NCBI RefSeq assembly: GCF_001612745.1
Contig: NZ_BDBA01000023.1
Span: 33,695-97,694, forward strand
Reading direction: 5' to 3'
DNA length: 64,000 nucleotides
Source of the DNA: Nocardia amamiensis NBRC 102102
GTDB taxonomy: Bacteria; Actinomycetota; Actinomycetes; Mycobacteriales; Mycobacteriaceae
The position numbers were made by a program, and so were the translations under genes. The notes below the pieces were generated by a model that saw only the letters and a list, made by a program, of their open reading frames with translations, made no database searches and had not been told where the DNA came from. This document shows, piece by piece, positions 34,766 through 43,216 of this stretch. Position 1 is the first letter of the stretch. Each line of letters begins with the position of its first letter.

Positions 34766-36061
34766 GTGACATCACCAGAGCTAATCCGCGACCGCCAAGA
34801 TCGAGCAGTGCAACCACCTGGCAGTTCGAAGCTGCGGAACACACCGTTTGTCGTCAAGGAAGCGGCCGCCAACTACGAGCGTGCGATCAAGGCCAACCTG
34901 ATGCAAGTGACCGTGCAGGGAAGAAACGGAAAACGCGTTCTGCTCCCCGACAATTCCGACGTCGTAGAGTTCGTCAACTGCTCGTACCTCGGGCTTGATC
35001 TGCACCCCAAGGTGATCGAAGCCTCGAAATCCGTCGACGAGCAGTGGGGAATGAATTTCTGCTGTGCACGCTCACGGTTTTCCATCGAGCCGCAGCGTCT
35101 CCTCGAGGAGGAACTGTCGGAATTGTATCGGGGCCGGGTGATCACCTTTCCGTCGACGACGACCGCGCATATCTCGCTGATGCCGCTACTGGCAAGCGGT
35201 GTGCTTATCGACCAGTACGAACCCCGCAAGACCTGCCTGATCTTCGACCAGTTCGCGCATTCATCCATGCAGTACCTGAAGCCGGTGCTGGCCGTCGAGG
35301 CGAGGGTCGAGACCATTTCGCATAATTCCCTCGAGGCGCTGCGCGAACAGGTACTGCAGGCGAAAGCCCGGGATGAGGTGGCGGTGTATATCGCCGATGG
35401 CATCTATTCGATGGGTGGCCTCTGCCCGGCCCGCGAGCTCCTGGACCTGGCCGAGGAACTCGACTTCTTCCTCTACATCGATGACGCGCACGGCATGACG
35501 GTTTTCGGTGAGCGCGGCGAAGGCATCTTGCTCAGCGAGATCGCGGGTGATGTCCCGGACCGGGTGATCCTCACCTTCTCGCTGTCCAAGGGTTTCGGCG
35601 CCTACGGCGGCGGGCTGTTGGTCGCCGGTGAATGGCGTGAGCGTCTGATCCGGTCCTACGGGCAGGTCTACTCCTTCTCCGCGGCGCAGACCTTCCAAGC
35701 GGTACATGCTTGCCGGGCCGTCGTCGACCTGCACAAGGACGGCACGATCGCCCGGCTGCAACAGACCCTGCGGGAACGCGTCACGCTGTTCGACGAGCTG
35801 ATAGGCGAGCCACTGCCGTTCAGCCCGATCCGCATGGTGATGATCGGCGACGAGCAGGACGCCATTTCGGCCGGCGAAGAGATGCTGCGGCAAGGGTATT
35901 ACGTCTCCGTTGTCTTCTTCCCAATCGTGCGCAGGCGATCCGCGCAGTTGCGTGTGTGCATTGCCGCGAACCACACCGAGGCCGATATCCGCGGTCTCGC
36001 GGCCGCGCTCAAACACGTTCAGGCGAAATATGCCAAGGCCCCAGCGATTTCGAGGGGCTGA
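34766..36061 (+). CDS. alpha-oxoamine synthase-type PLP enzyme, stand-alone
   Basis: A 431-residue class II aminotransferase-fold enzyme of the alpha-oxoamine synthase group (KBL/BioF/CqsA-like). Visible: FVNCSYLGLDLHPKVIEAS, CCARSRFSIEPQRLLEEELS, DDAHGMTVFGERGEG and the PLP lysine in FSLSKGFGAYGGG. Such enzymes join an acyl thioester to an amino acid with loss of CO2, giving an alpha-amino ketone. There is no acyl carrier or ligase beside it, so its acyl donor is likely a CoA ester or comes from elsewhere. GTG start at 34766, no clear ribosome site. First gene of the tight run to 44478; next gene starts 2 bases after its stop. It is the second such enzyme in this window. Confidence 0.85.
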   Translation: MTSPELIRDRQDRAVQPPGSSKLRNTPFVVKEAAANYERAIKANLMQVTVQGRNGKRVLLPDNSDVVEFVNCSYLGLDLHPKVIEASKSVDEQWGMNFCCARSRFSIEPQRLLEEELSELYRGRVITFPSTTTAHISLMPLLASGVLIDQYEPRKTCLIFDQFAHSSMQYLKPVLAVEARVETISHNSLEALREQVLQAKARDEVAVYIADGIYSMGGLCPARELLDLAEELDFFLYIDDAHGMTVFGERGEGILLSEIAGDVPDRVILTFSLSKGFGAYGGGLLVAGEWRERLIRSYGQVYSFSAAQTFQAVHACRAVVDLHKDGTIARLQQTLRERVTLFDELIGEPLPFSPIRMVMIGDEQDAISAGEEMLRQGYYVSVVFFPIVRRRSAQLRVCIAANHTEADIRGLAAALKHVQAKYAKAPAISRG

Positions 36062-36063
36062 CC

Positions 36064-37521
36064 ATGAAGCGCACGGAGTTGCATGTCGTCGTCGGCGCGG
36101 GGGTCGCCGGTTGCCTCGCCGCGATCACGCGCAGCCGCGCGGGCTATGCCGTCATCGTTCTCGAGAAGGAACGGGCGCGGTTCGCGGGGACGTACCCGGT
36201 GTGCACGCAGACCAGCAATATCGTCAGCGAAAACCACAGTGGCGCAGAGTATCCGTTCGACCCGCAGAGCGCCAGGGACTGTCTCGACGGCCGTATCGTG
36301 AACGATCGGTTCTTCCCCGAACTGATCTACAGCGGCAAGACCTACAGCCGCATCATCGCCTCGCAGAGCATGATGAACGACGGGCACGACATCGTCGGCC
36401 AGTGCCGAGCCAATATGGATGTCATCCGCTCCCATTACGGACAGCGCTGCCAGGAGGACCCGGCGAACGCGGTGTTCGGCGAGCCGTCCGCTATCTGCCG
36501 GGAGATCCCGGACGTCCCCGGCGTTCTCGACGTCGCGGCCGGATTCCTTACGCCGCAACGAGGAATGAACCCCGTGCTGGTGTCGACCGTCCTGGACTGG
36601 GAACTTCGGCAGTGCGGGGTCGACTTTCGCGAAGGCAGCACCGTCACCACCATCGACCGCCGCGCTGACGGCCGGTACCTCGTCGAATACACCTCGGCGG
36701 ACGGCTCCGCGGAATCCCTGATCGCCGACCAGGTGAGCCTGTGCGCGGCGACCGCCGCCTTCGGGATGGCCAGGAAGCTGAACCCGGCACTGAACTTCCC
36801 CCGGCTGTTCATGGCGCTGCGGGAAATCCTCTATGTGGATCTGCCCGACGGCACGGACAAGAACTTCACCTGCCTGAAGCTCGAGGATTCCTACGGTGGC
36901 ATGCTCAGCCCGCTCAACGAGCACTGCGCAATGATCTACCATCCGCCTGCCGCGCACATCATGAACGTCGTGATGAATCCGGAAACCTGCGAATTCCCGG
37001 TCGAATACAGGCAGTATCTCACCGCGGGCCATCCGGAAATGGAGGAGCGAGCCGCGCGGACCCTGACCAGGCTACGTGACTTCTATCCGGAGCTCGCCCG
37101 GTCGGAAATCCTCGGCACCTACCTGAAGGTTGCTATCAATACGGTCTCGGATTCGCGCATACGTCGCAACATCGGCGTGTTCGGCGTGCAGCCGGGCGCC
37201 ACGATGACCGTTCTTCCCAAATGGACGATGTGCGTGGTGAATGCCAGGACCGAACTGCGCCTCGCGCTCGAGCACTCGGTCGTGAACGGAAACATCGAGG
37301 CCGGGGAGGTGGCCGAGTTGCTCGCCGCGTCGATCAGGAGCTGCTGGGAAACGAGTCCCGCCTGGGCGGATTCCGTCGGGGCGTGCACTGATCAGGCGCG
37401 GAAGCACGCGATCAACATGCGGGTTCCAGAGGTGCTGGCCCTGCGGTTCGGGAACCGCGCCGACTCGATCACCGCCGGGGGTTCCGGCTCGCCGGACGGA
37501 AATAGGGATATCAGTGAATAA
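36064..37521 (+). CDS. FAD-dependent oxidoreductase (DAO-like)
   Basis: A 485-residue flavoprotein. The dinucleotide-binding motif is VVVGAGVAGCLAAI at the N-terminus, followed by VIVLEKERARFAGTYPV. Substrate-side features such as TQTSNIVSENHSGAEYPFD are not ones I can match to a named enzyme. The C-terminal part includes DSRIRRNIGVFGVQ and an aromatic-poor tail. It probably oxidises a C-N or C-C bond of the amino ketone or a later intermediate. ATG at 36064 lies 2 bases after the synthase stop; the SDR gene starts inside its last codons. Confidence 0.75.
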   Translation: MKRTELHVVVGAGVAGCLAAITRSRAGYAVIVLEKERARFAGTYPVCTQTSNIVSENHSGAEYPFDPQSARDCLDGRIVNDRFFPELIYSGKTYSRIIASQSMMNDGHDIVGQCRANMDVIRSHYGQRCQEDPANAVFGEPSAICREIPDVPGVLDVAAGFLTPQRGMNPVLVSTVLDWELRQCGVDFREGSTVTTIDRRADGRYLVEYTSADGSAESLIADQVSLCAATAAFGMARKLNPALNFPRLFMALREILYVDLPDGTDKNFTCLKLEDSYGGMLSPLNEHCAMIYHPPAAHIMNVVMNPETCEFPVEYRQYLTAGHPEMEERAARTLTRLRDFYPELARSEILGTYLKVAINTVSDSRIRRNIGVFGVQPGATMTVLPKWTMCVVNARTELRLALEHSVVNGNIEAGEVAELLAASIRSCWETSPAWADSVGACTDQARKHAINMRVPEVLALRFGNRADSITAGGSGSPDGNRDISE

Positions 37522-38245
37522 GACGATTCTGATCACCGGCGCTGGAACAGGCATCGGCGCGGCGACCGCGCGCGAGCTGGCACCGGGAAACCGAATGATC
37601 TTGCACTACAACACATCCAAGGCCGAGGCCGTCGCATTGCGCGAAGAGTTGGCGCCATTGTGCGAGAGCGTCGATCTTGTCGGCGCCGATCTCACCACCG
37701 ATATCGGCTGCGAGAACCTTGTCAATGAAATCGCCGGGCTGTTGCCGGCCCTCGACGTCCTGGTCAACAACGCCGGCGGAATGCTCGAGCGGCAGTCGGT
37801 CAAGGACCTTACGTGGTCCCACCTCGCCGACACCTTCGTGCTCAACGCCGTGTCCGCCATGCGGCTCACCAGCTTGTGCACTGGTTTGCTCGAGCGGGGC
37901 ACGAATCCGTGCGTGGTGAACGTGACGTCGATCGCGTTGCGGCACGGCGCCCCGACCGCGACTGCGTACGGCGCTTCGAAGGCGGCTGTCGATTCCTTCA
38001 CCAGGGGTGCCGCGAAGGAGCTGGCACCGAAGATCCGTGTCAACGCCGTCGCTCCCGGAATGATCGACACGCGATTCCACGCACGGGTCACGCCGCAGGA
38101 CATGATGCGCCAATTCATCGAGAACACGCCACTCGGCCGTATCGGTGACGTCACCGATGTCGCCCGCACGATCAGATTCCTGGTGGAGAGCGAATTCATC
38201 ACCGGCGAAACAATCGACTGCAACGGCGGATCCTCGATGCGCTGA
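37514..38245 (+). CDS. short-chain dehydrogenase/reductase
   Basis: A 243-residue classical SDR. Cofactor motif TGAGTGIGAA, NNAG in VNNAGGMLE, catalytic Ser in NVTSIALRHG, and YGASK as the Tyr-x-x-x-Lys. The C-terminus (FITGETIDCNGGSSMR) is family-typical. It likely reduces the ketone made by the oxoamine synthase, using NAD(P)H. GTG at 37514 overlaps the preceding gene by 8 bases, so translation is coupled. Confidence 0.9.
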   Translation: MNKTILITGAGTGIGAATARELAPGNRMILHYNTSKAEAVALREELAPLCESVDLVGADLTTDIGCENLVNEIAGLLPALDVLVNNAGGMLERQSVKDLTWSHLADTFVLNAVSAMRLTSLCTGLLERGTNPCVVNVTSIALRHGAPTATAYGASKAAVDSFTRGAAKELAPKIRVNAVAPGMIDTRFHARVTPQDMMRQFIENTPLGRIGDVTDVARTIRFLVESEFITGETIDCNGGSSMR

Positions 38246-38301
38246 CGATGGGCCGGTACCACCGACTGTGGTCCGGGCCGTCATGAAAGGGAACACATTC
38301 G

Positions 38302-39294
38302 ATGCATTCGAAACGAATCGTCATCACCGGCGGCGCCGGTTTCATAGGCTCACACCTTTGCGAACGACTGCTCGGAGAAGGCCACGCAATCGTGTGCCTC
38401 GACAACCTCTACACCGGGTCGCGGCACAATATCGAGCATATGCTCGGTCACCCTCGATTCGAATTCGTACGGCACGATGTCTGCGAGCCGTTCCATTTCG
38501 AGGCGGACCAGATCTTCCATCTGGCTTGCCCGGCTTCTCCAATCCATTACCAGCGCAACCCGGTTCGGACCATCACGACCTGTGTCGTGGGCACCCTGCA
38601 TGCGCTCGAGGCGGCGCGGGCAGCTGGGGCACGGTTGTTCGTCGCGTCCACCTCAGAGATATATGGTGATCCCGCCGTGCACCCGCAGTCGGAGGATTAC
38701 TGGGGTCAGGTGAACCCGATCGGCATCCGCGCCTGCTACGACGAGGGAAAGCGCTGCGCGGAGGCGCTCGCGTTCAACTTCTCGCAGCAATACGACGTCC
38801 CGATCCGGGTCGCGCGCATTTTCAACACCTACGGACCGCGGATGGACGAGAACGACGGCAGGGTGATATCGAATTTCACCGTCCAGGCGCTGCGCGGCGA
38901 GCCTATGACAATCTACGGCGACGGCACCCAGACCCGATCGTTCTGCTACGTCGACGACCTCGTCGAGGGCGCGGTCCGCCTGATGAACGCCGAGCACGTC
39001 ACGGGGCCGGTGAACCTCGGGAACCCCGTCGAGGTGACCATCGAGCAGATCGCTCGGGCGATTCGGGATCTTACCGAGTCACGGTCCGAGTTCGCTTTCG
39101 CGCCCTTGCCACAGGATGATCCGACGCACCGGCGACCCGACGTCGCAAAAGCCCGCGGACTGTTCGACTGGAACCCCGGCATCGGCCTCGTCGAGGGACT
39201 TCGCCGCACCATCGCGGACTTCTCGCGTCGCCTAGGTCTCCCTGATTCGACGAGCGCCGAGGTCCCTCATGTGCACTGGCAGGTCAGCCGATGA
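38302..39294 (+). CDS. UDP-glucuronate decarboxylase-like (UDP-xylose synthase) epimerase-fold enzyme
   Basis: A 330-residue extended SDR. NAD motif GGAGFIGSHL; STSEIYGDP with the catalytic Ser-Glu pair; YWGQVNPIG and CYDEGKR with the Tyr-x-x-x-Lys. The SEIYGDP...NPIG.R.CYDEGKR pattern is that of UDP-glucuronate decarboxylases, which make UDP-xylose through a 4-keto-pentose. The UDP-glucose dehydrogenase that makes UDP-glucuronate is two genes downstream, so the pair supplies an activated pentose. ATG at 38302; 56 bases after the SDR. The C-terminal extension VPHVHWQVSR is unusual. Confidence 0.85.
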   Translation: MHSKRIVITGGAGFIGSHLCERLLGEGHAIVCLDNLYTGSRHNIEHMLGHPRFEFVRHDVCEPFHFEADQIFHLACPASPIHYQRNPVRTITTCVVGTLHALEAARAAGARLFVASTSEIYGDPAVHPQSEDYWGQVNPIGIRACYDEGKRCAEALAFNFSQQYDVPIRVARIFNTYGPRMDENDGRVISNFTVQALRGEPMTIYGDGTQTRSFCYVDDLVEGAVRLMNAEHVTGPVNLGNPVEVTIEQIARAIRDLTESRSEFAFAPLPQDDPTHRRPDVAKARGLFDWNPGIGLVEGLRRTIADFSRRLGLPDSTSAEVPHVHWQVSR

Positions 39295-40490
39295 CAGCGC
39301 CCGAATGTCGCACACCTCGGTTTCTGGCCGAACGCCTGTACGGTCTGGCGTTGTCGGACATCCGGCGGATGAGCCGGGAGAGCGACCGCGTCGGAGCAAT
39401 CAATCTCGGGCAGGGTATTTGCGATCTGCCGACACCACCCGTGGTCGCCGAGGCCGCGAAAGCGGCGATCGAGGCGAACCACAGCACGTACACCTACCCC
39501 GAGGGAATCCGCGCGCTTCGCGATGCGATCGCCGGTAAGCTGGTGCGTGACAACGGCATTCACGCCAATCCCGAGACCGAGATCGTGGTGACGCTCGGCG
39601 CGACGGGCGCGTTCGCGACCACGGTGAACGCACTGCTGAACCCGGGCGACGGCATCCTGGTAATGGAGCCGTACTACGGTTACCACCTCAATTGCTCGAT
39701 CGTCGCCGGCCTCGAGCCACAGTTCTTGACCCTCACGCCGCCGACGTTCACCTTGACCGAGGAGACGCTGCGGGCCGCGCTACAGCCCAACACCCGGGCG
39801 CTGGTCATTTGTACGCCATCGAACCCGAGCGGCAAGATGTTCGACCGCGCCGAGCTCGAGGTGGTTGCGCGAGTGGCGCACGAGCGCGATCTGCTCATCA
39901 TCAGCGACGAGATCTACGAGTACATCCGCTTCGACGGCAGGCCGCACATCTCACCGGCGACCGTGGGAGGCCTCGCCCCCCGCACGGTCAGCGTCATGGG
40001 TCTGTCCAAGACCTTCAGCATCACCGGATGGCGCCTCGGTTACGCGGTGGCGCCCGAGCCGATGGCACAGGCGATCGCGCTGGTCAACGACCTGTACTAC
40101 ATCTGCGCGCCGAACCCGCTGCAATATGGCGCGACAGCCGGTTTCGCGCTGCCCGAAAGCTACTTCGCCGGGCTCGCGTCGGACTACCAGCGCAAACGCG
40201 ACACGCTGTGCGACGCGTTGCAGGCGGCCGGTACGGTGCCGATCGTCCCGCAGGGGGCGTACTACGTGCTCGCCGACATATCGGACTGGGGGTTCACCGG
40301 CTCGACCGGAGCCGCGATGGATCTCCTCGAGCGTGGGCGGGTGGCATCGGTGCCCGGCAGCGCCTTCTATCGCGGGACGACCGGCGAGTCCCTGCTGCGC
40401 TTCTGTTTCGCCAAAGACGACGAATCGCTGGCCGAAGGGTGCGACCGGATTCGGCAATTCGATCCACGGCCGCGAGGAACGATCCGATGA
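39291..40490 (+). CDS. class I/II PLP-dependent aminotransferase
   Basis: A 399-residue fold-type I aminotransferase of the AspC/KAT-like group. Typical pieces: INLGQGICDLPTPP, YPEGIRALRDAIAG, CTPSNPSGKMF, SDEIYEYIRFDGR, and the PLP lysine in MGLSKTFSITGWRLGY. Substrates are alpha-amino acids and alpha-keto acids; sugar aminotransferases are a different (DegT) family, so it probably makes or uses an amino acid precursor. ATG overlaps the decarboxylase stop by 4 bases and its stop overlaps the next gene. Confidence 0.85.
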   Translation: MTAPECRTPRFLAERLYGLALSDIRRMSRESDRVGAINLGQGICDLPTPPVVAEAAKAAIEANHSTYTYPEGIRALRDAIAGKLVRDNGIHANPETEIVVTLGATGAFATTVNALLNPGDGILVMEPYYGYHLNCSIVAGLEPQFLTLTPPTFTLTEETLRAALQPNTRALVICTPSNPSGKMFDRAELEVVARVAHERDLLIISDEIYEYIRFDGRPHISPATVGGLAPRTVSVMGLSKTFSITGWRLGYAVAPEPMAQAIALVNDLYYICAPNPLQYGATAGFALPESYFAGLASDYQRKRDTLCDALQAAGTVPIVPQGAYYVLADISDWGFTGSTGAAMDLLERGRVASVPGSAFYRGTTGESLLRFCFAKDDESLAEGCDRIRQFDPRPRGTIR

Positions 40491-41839
40491 GGATTACCGT
40501 GATCGGTTGCGGCTACCTCGGCGCGACACACGCGGCGTGCATGGCCGAGCTGGGGCACGACGTGCTCGGGGTCGACACCGATCTCGAGAAGATCGGCATG
40601 CTCGCACAGGGCCGACCTCCGTTCTTCGAACCGAACCTCGACGACATCATGCGCCGCAACGTCGAATCCGGCCGGCTGAGATTTACCGGTTCGTATGCCG
40701 AGGCGGGCGAATTCGGCGAAGTGCACTTCCTGACCGTCGGCACGCCACAGCGTGCCGACGGCGGTGCGGACCTCGGCCAGATCGAGTCGGCCGTCGCGAC
40801 GCTGGCGCCGCAGCTGGCCGGGCCGTGCGTCCTGGTCGGCAAATCGACCGTGCCGGTCGGCACGGCTGACCGGATCACCGCCAGAATCCGGCGTCTCGCA
40901 CCAGCGGGAAACAGCGTGCGGGTGGCGTGGAGTCCGGAATTCCTCCGCGAGAGCCACGCCGTTGCCGACACCCTGCGCCCGGACCGCCTCGTCTTCGGCT
41001 TCGCGCCCGGAGACGAACCGGCCGAACTCGCGCTACGTGCCGTCTACGCACCGTTGCTGGCGGCGGGCGTGCCGGTGGTGGAAACCGACCTGCCGACCGC
41101 GGAACTGATCAAGACGGCCGCGAACTCGTTTCTGGCAACCAAGATCTCGTTCGTCAATGCCATGGCGGAAATGTGCGAAGCGGCTGGTGCCGACGTACAT
41201 CAGCTGGCCGAGGCGCTGTCGTATGACACCCGCATCGGCGGGCAATTCCTCCAGCCAGGGGTCGGCTTCGGTGGCGGCTGTCTGCCAAAAGACATCCGTG
41301 CGTTTGTCGTCAGAGCCGAGGAGCTCGGGGCCGGTCAGGCTCTCGGCTTCCTGCGTGAAGTCGACGCTGTCAACGGCCGACGCCGCTCGCGGATGGTCGA
41401 GCTGGCCAGCCAGGCGTGCGGCGGATCGCTCGATGGCCGGCGGATCGGCGTCTGGGGCGCGGCTTTCAAACCCGGCACCGACGACGTCCGCGATTCTCCG
41501 GCGCTCGCCGTCGCGGCGGCACTGCACGAACGTGGCGCGAATGTCGTGGTCTATGACCCGCACCCACAGGCGAGAGCCAACGCGCTCAAGGCGCACCCGC
41601 AACTCGACTACGTAGACAACGTCGCCGATGCCGTGATCGGCACGCACGCCGTACTGCACCTGACCGAGTGGGGCGAGTTCGCCGATCTCGACCCCGCGCG
41701 GCTCACCGCCCTCGCGCACACACCCCAGTTGGTAGACGGCCGCAGCGGCCTCGACGCAGTCCGGTGGCGAGCCGCCGGCTGGACCTACCTCACCCTCGGC
41801 CGCTCCCCCGGCCCAGACATAGCGAAAGGCCAATCATGA
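40487..41839 (+). CDS. UDP-glucose 6-dehydrogenase
   Basis: A 450-residue UDP-glucose/GDP-mannose dehydrogenase. NAD motif VIGCGYLGATHAA, acidic residue in DTDLEKI, EFLRESHAVADTLRPDRLVFG, and the catalytic cysteine in GVGFGGGCLPKDI. It oxidises UDP-glucose to UDP-glucuronate. Together with the UDP-glucuronate decarboxylase-like enzyme at 38302 it should give UDP-xylose or a keto-pentose. ATG overlaps the aminotransferase stop (ATGA). Confidence 0.9.
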   Translation: MRITVIGCGYLGATHAACMAELGHDVLGVDTDLEKIGMLAQGRPPFFEPNLDDIMRRNVESGRLRFTGSYAEAGEFGEVHFLTVGTPQRADGGADLGQIESAVATLAPQLAGPCVLVGKSTVPVGTADRITARIRRLAPAGNSVRVAWSPEFLRESHAVADTLRPDRLVFGFAPGDEPAELALRAVYAPLLAAGVPVVETDLPTAELIKTAANSFLATKISFVNAMAEMCEAAGADVHQLAEALSYDTRIGGQFLQPGVGFGGGCLPKDIRAFVVRAEELGAGQALGFLREVDAVNGRRRSRMVELASQACGGSLDGRRIGVWGAAFKPGTDDVRDSPALAVAAALHERGANVVVYDPHPQARANALKAHPQLDYVDNVADAVIGTHAVLHLTEWGEFADLDPARLTALAHTPQLVDGRSGLDAVRWRAAGWTYLTLGRSPGPDIAKGQS

Positions 41840-41916
41840 AATTCTGTCAGCACCACCAATTTCCGGTCGGAAATGGGGCCGGTCCGTCGCCGATGGAGGC
41901 AGACCATGACCGGTGA
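41836..41916 (+). CDS. possible 26-aa peptide overlapping two genes
   Basis: An ATG overlaps the stop of the UDP-glucose dehydrogenase gene (ATGA) and opens a frame for 26 residues: KFCQHHQFPV, then NGAGPSPMEADHDR. The ribosome site of the ATP-grasp gene (GGAGG near 41894) lies inside it and the stop lies 10 bases into that gene. It may be a coupling leader that keeps ribosomes on the mRNA, a peptide substrate, or chance. The Cys and three His residues are noteworthy; nothing more can be said. Confidence 0.3.
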   Translation: MKFCQHHQFPVGNGAGPSPMEADHDR

Positions 41917-43216
41917 GGCGATCGTTGCGTCAGCGCGGTCCAGTCGCGGCGGGGGTCGGGAAATGAAACCGACCCTGCTGCTCGTCGGCGGTGCCCGCGA
42001 GCTGCCGTTCAGTGTGGATCAGGGCGAGGCGGCACTGGCGCAGGCCGCCGCCCGGGGGATCCGCACGCTGGTCACCTCACCAGCCCTCGCGGCCACGCCC
42101 TCGATCGCGGCCGCGGCCGATGAGACTGCGGTCATGGGGTTCACCGATCCGGAGGCAACCGCGCGATGGGCGCGTCGGCGGGTCGCGGCGGGCGAGCCCA
42201 TCGCGGCGGTGTACGCCCTGCTGGAAATGGCTCAGGTCGCGGCGGCCGACACCGCTGCGGCGATCGGTGTGCCGGGCAACCCGCCCGAGGTGATCCGCCG
42301 GATCCGCACCAAGGACGCGTGCCGGGCGGCGCTGGCCGCCGCCGGATTCGTCCAGCCCGCTGTCCGGCTCTGTACGAGCGCGGCAGACGCGCAGGACTTT
42401 CTGCGGGCGCACGCCGGGCCGTGCATCGTCAAACCACGCGATGACATGGGCAGCACCGGGGTCAGCCAGATCTCCTCGGTTGTCGACCTGTCCGCGGCGA
42501 TGGCGCTGCTGCCCGACGCGCGGGCCTTCCTGGTCGAGGAGTTCGTGTCCGGGCCGGAGTTCAGTGTCGAGGGGATCTTCCAGGGCGGCCAGCCCATGGT
42601 CTTGGCCATCACCGCGAAAGAGACCGTCCCGCCGCCGTTCTTCGTCGAGATCGCACACACCCTGCCCGCGGACCTGCCCGAGCCGCGCCGCCAGGAGATC
42701 TGCGAAACGGTATCGGCGGCACTGCTCTCCCTCGGATTGCGAGTCGGGGCCTTCCATGTCGAAGTCTGGCTGACGCCACGCGGCGTCGTGCTGGGCGAGG
42801 TGCACGGCCGCTTCGGCGGCGACCGGATCCACACGATGCTCGAGTACACCATCCCCGGTATCGAACTGTTCGGGCTGATCATCGACGACATGCTCGGCAG
42901 ACCACCCGCACCCGGCCCGTTCGAGCCCACCCGCGGCGCGGCGGTGCGCTACCTGACTCCGCCGCCGGGCACGGTCGTCGCGGTCGAGGGCTGGGACGAG
43001 GTCCGCGCCCACCCGGCGGTGCTGCACGCGGAACTCATGATCGAGCCCGGCGCCGTGATCCGCCCGCTGCGGGATTCCCTCGATCGGGTCGCGATGATCG
43101 TCGTCGGTGCGGAGACCTCGGCGCGGGCGCGGGAACTCGCCGAAGAACTGGCCGCATCCGTTCGGTTCGTGACCGCGGCCGACACCAGGCGGACCAAGGA
43201 TTCGGCAACTGGATGA
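41906..43216 (+). CDS. ATP-grasp ligase (amino acid/carboxylate-amine ligase type)
   Basis: A 436-residue ATP-grasp protein. The N-terminal part (LLVGGARELPFSVDQGE) is a preATP-grasp domain; ATP binding is shown by CIVKPRDDMGSTGV and LVEEFVSGPEFSVEG; metal ligands by GAFHVEVWLT and GEVHGRFGGDRI, matching the E..N/H.R.GG pattern. Such ligases form amide bonds between an amino acid or other carboxylate and an amine via an acyl phosphate. It probably couples an amino acid to the cluster product. ATG at 41906 follows GGAGG; the internal ATG at 41964 is an alternative. Confidence 0.85.
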   Translation: MTGEAIVASARSSRGGGREMKPTLLLVGGARELPFSVDQGEAALAQAAARGIRTLVTSPALAATPSIAAAADETAVMGFTDPEATARWARRRVAAGEPIAAVYALLEMAQVAAADTAAAIGVPGNPPEVIRRIRTKDACRAALAAAGFVQPAVRLCTSAADAQDFLRAHAGPCIVKPRDDMGSTGVSQISSVVDLSAAMALLPDARAFLVEEFVSGPEFSVEGIFQGGQPMVLAITAKETVPPPFFVEIAHTLPADLPEPRRQEICETVSAALLSLGLRVGAFHVEVWLTPRGVVLGEVHGRFGGDRIHTMLEYTIPGIELFGLIIDDMLGRPPAPGPFEPTRGAAVRYLTPPPGTVVAVEGWDEVRAHPAVLHAELMIEPGAVIRPLRDSLDRVAMIVVGAETSARARELAEELAASVRFVTAADTRRTKDSATG

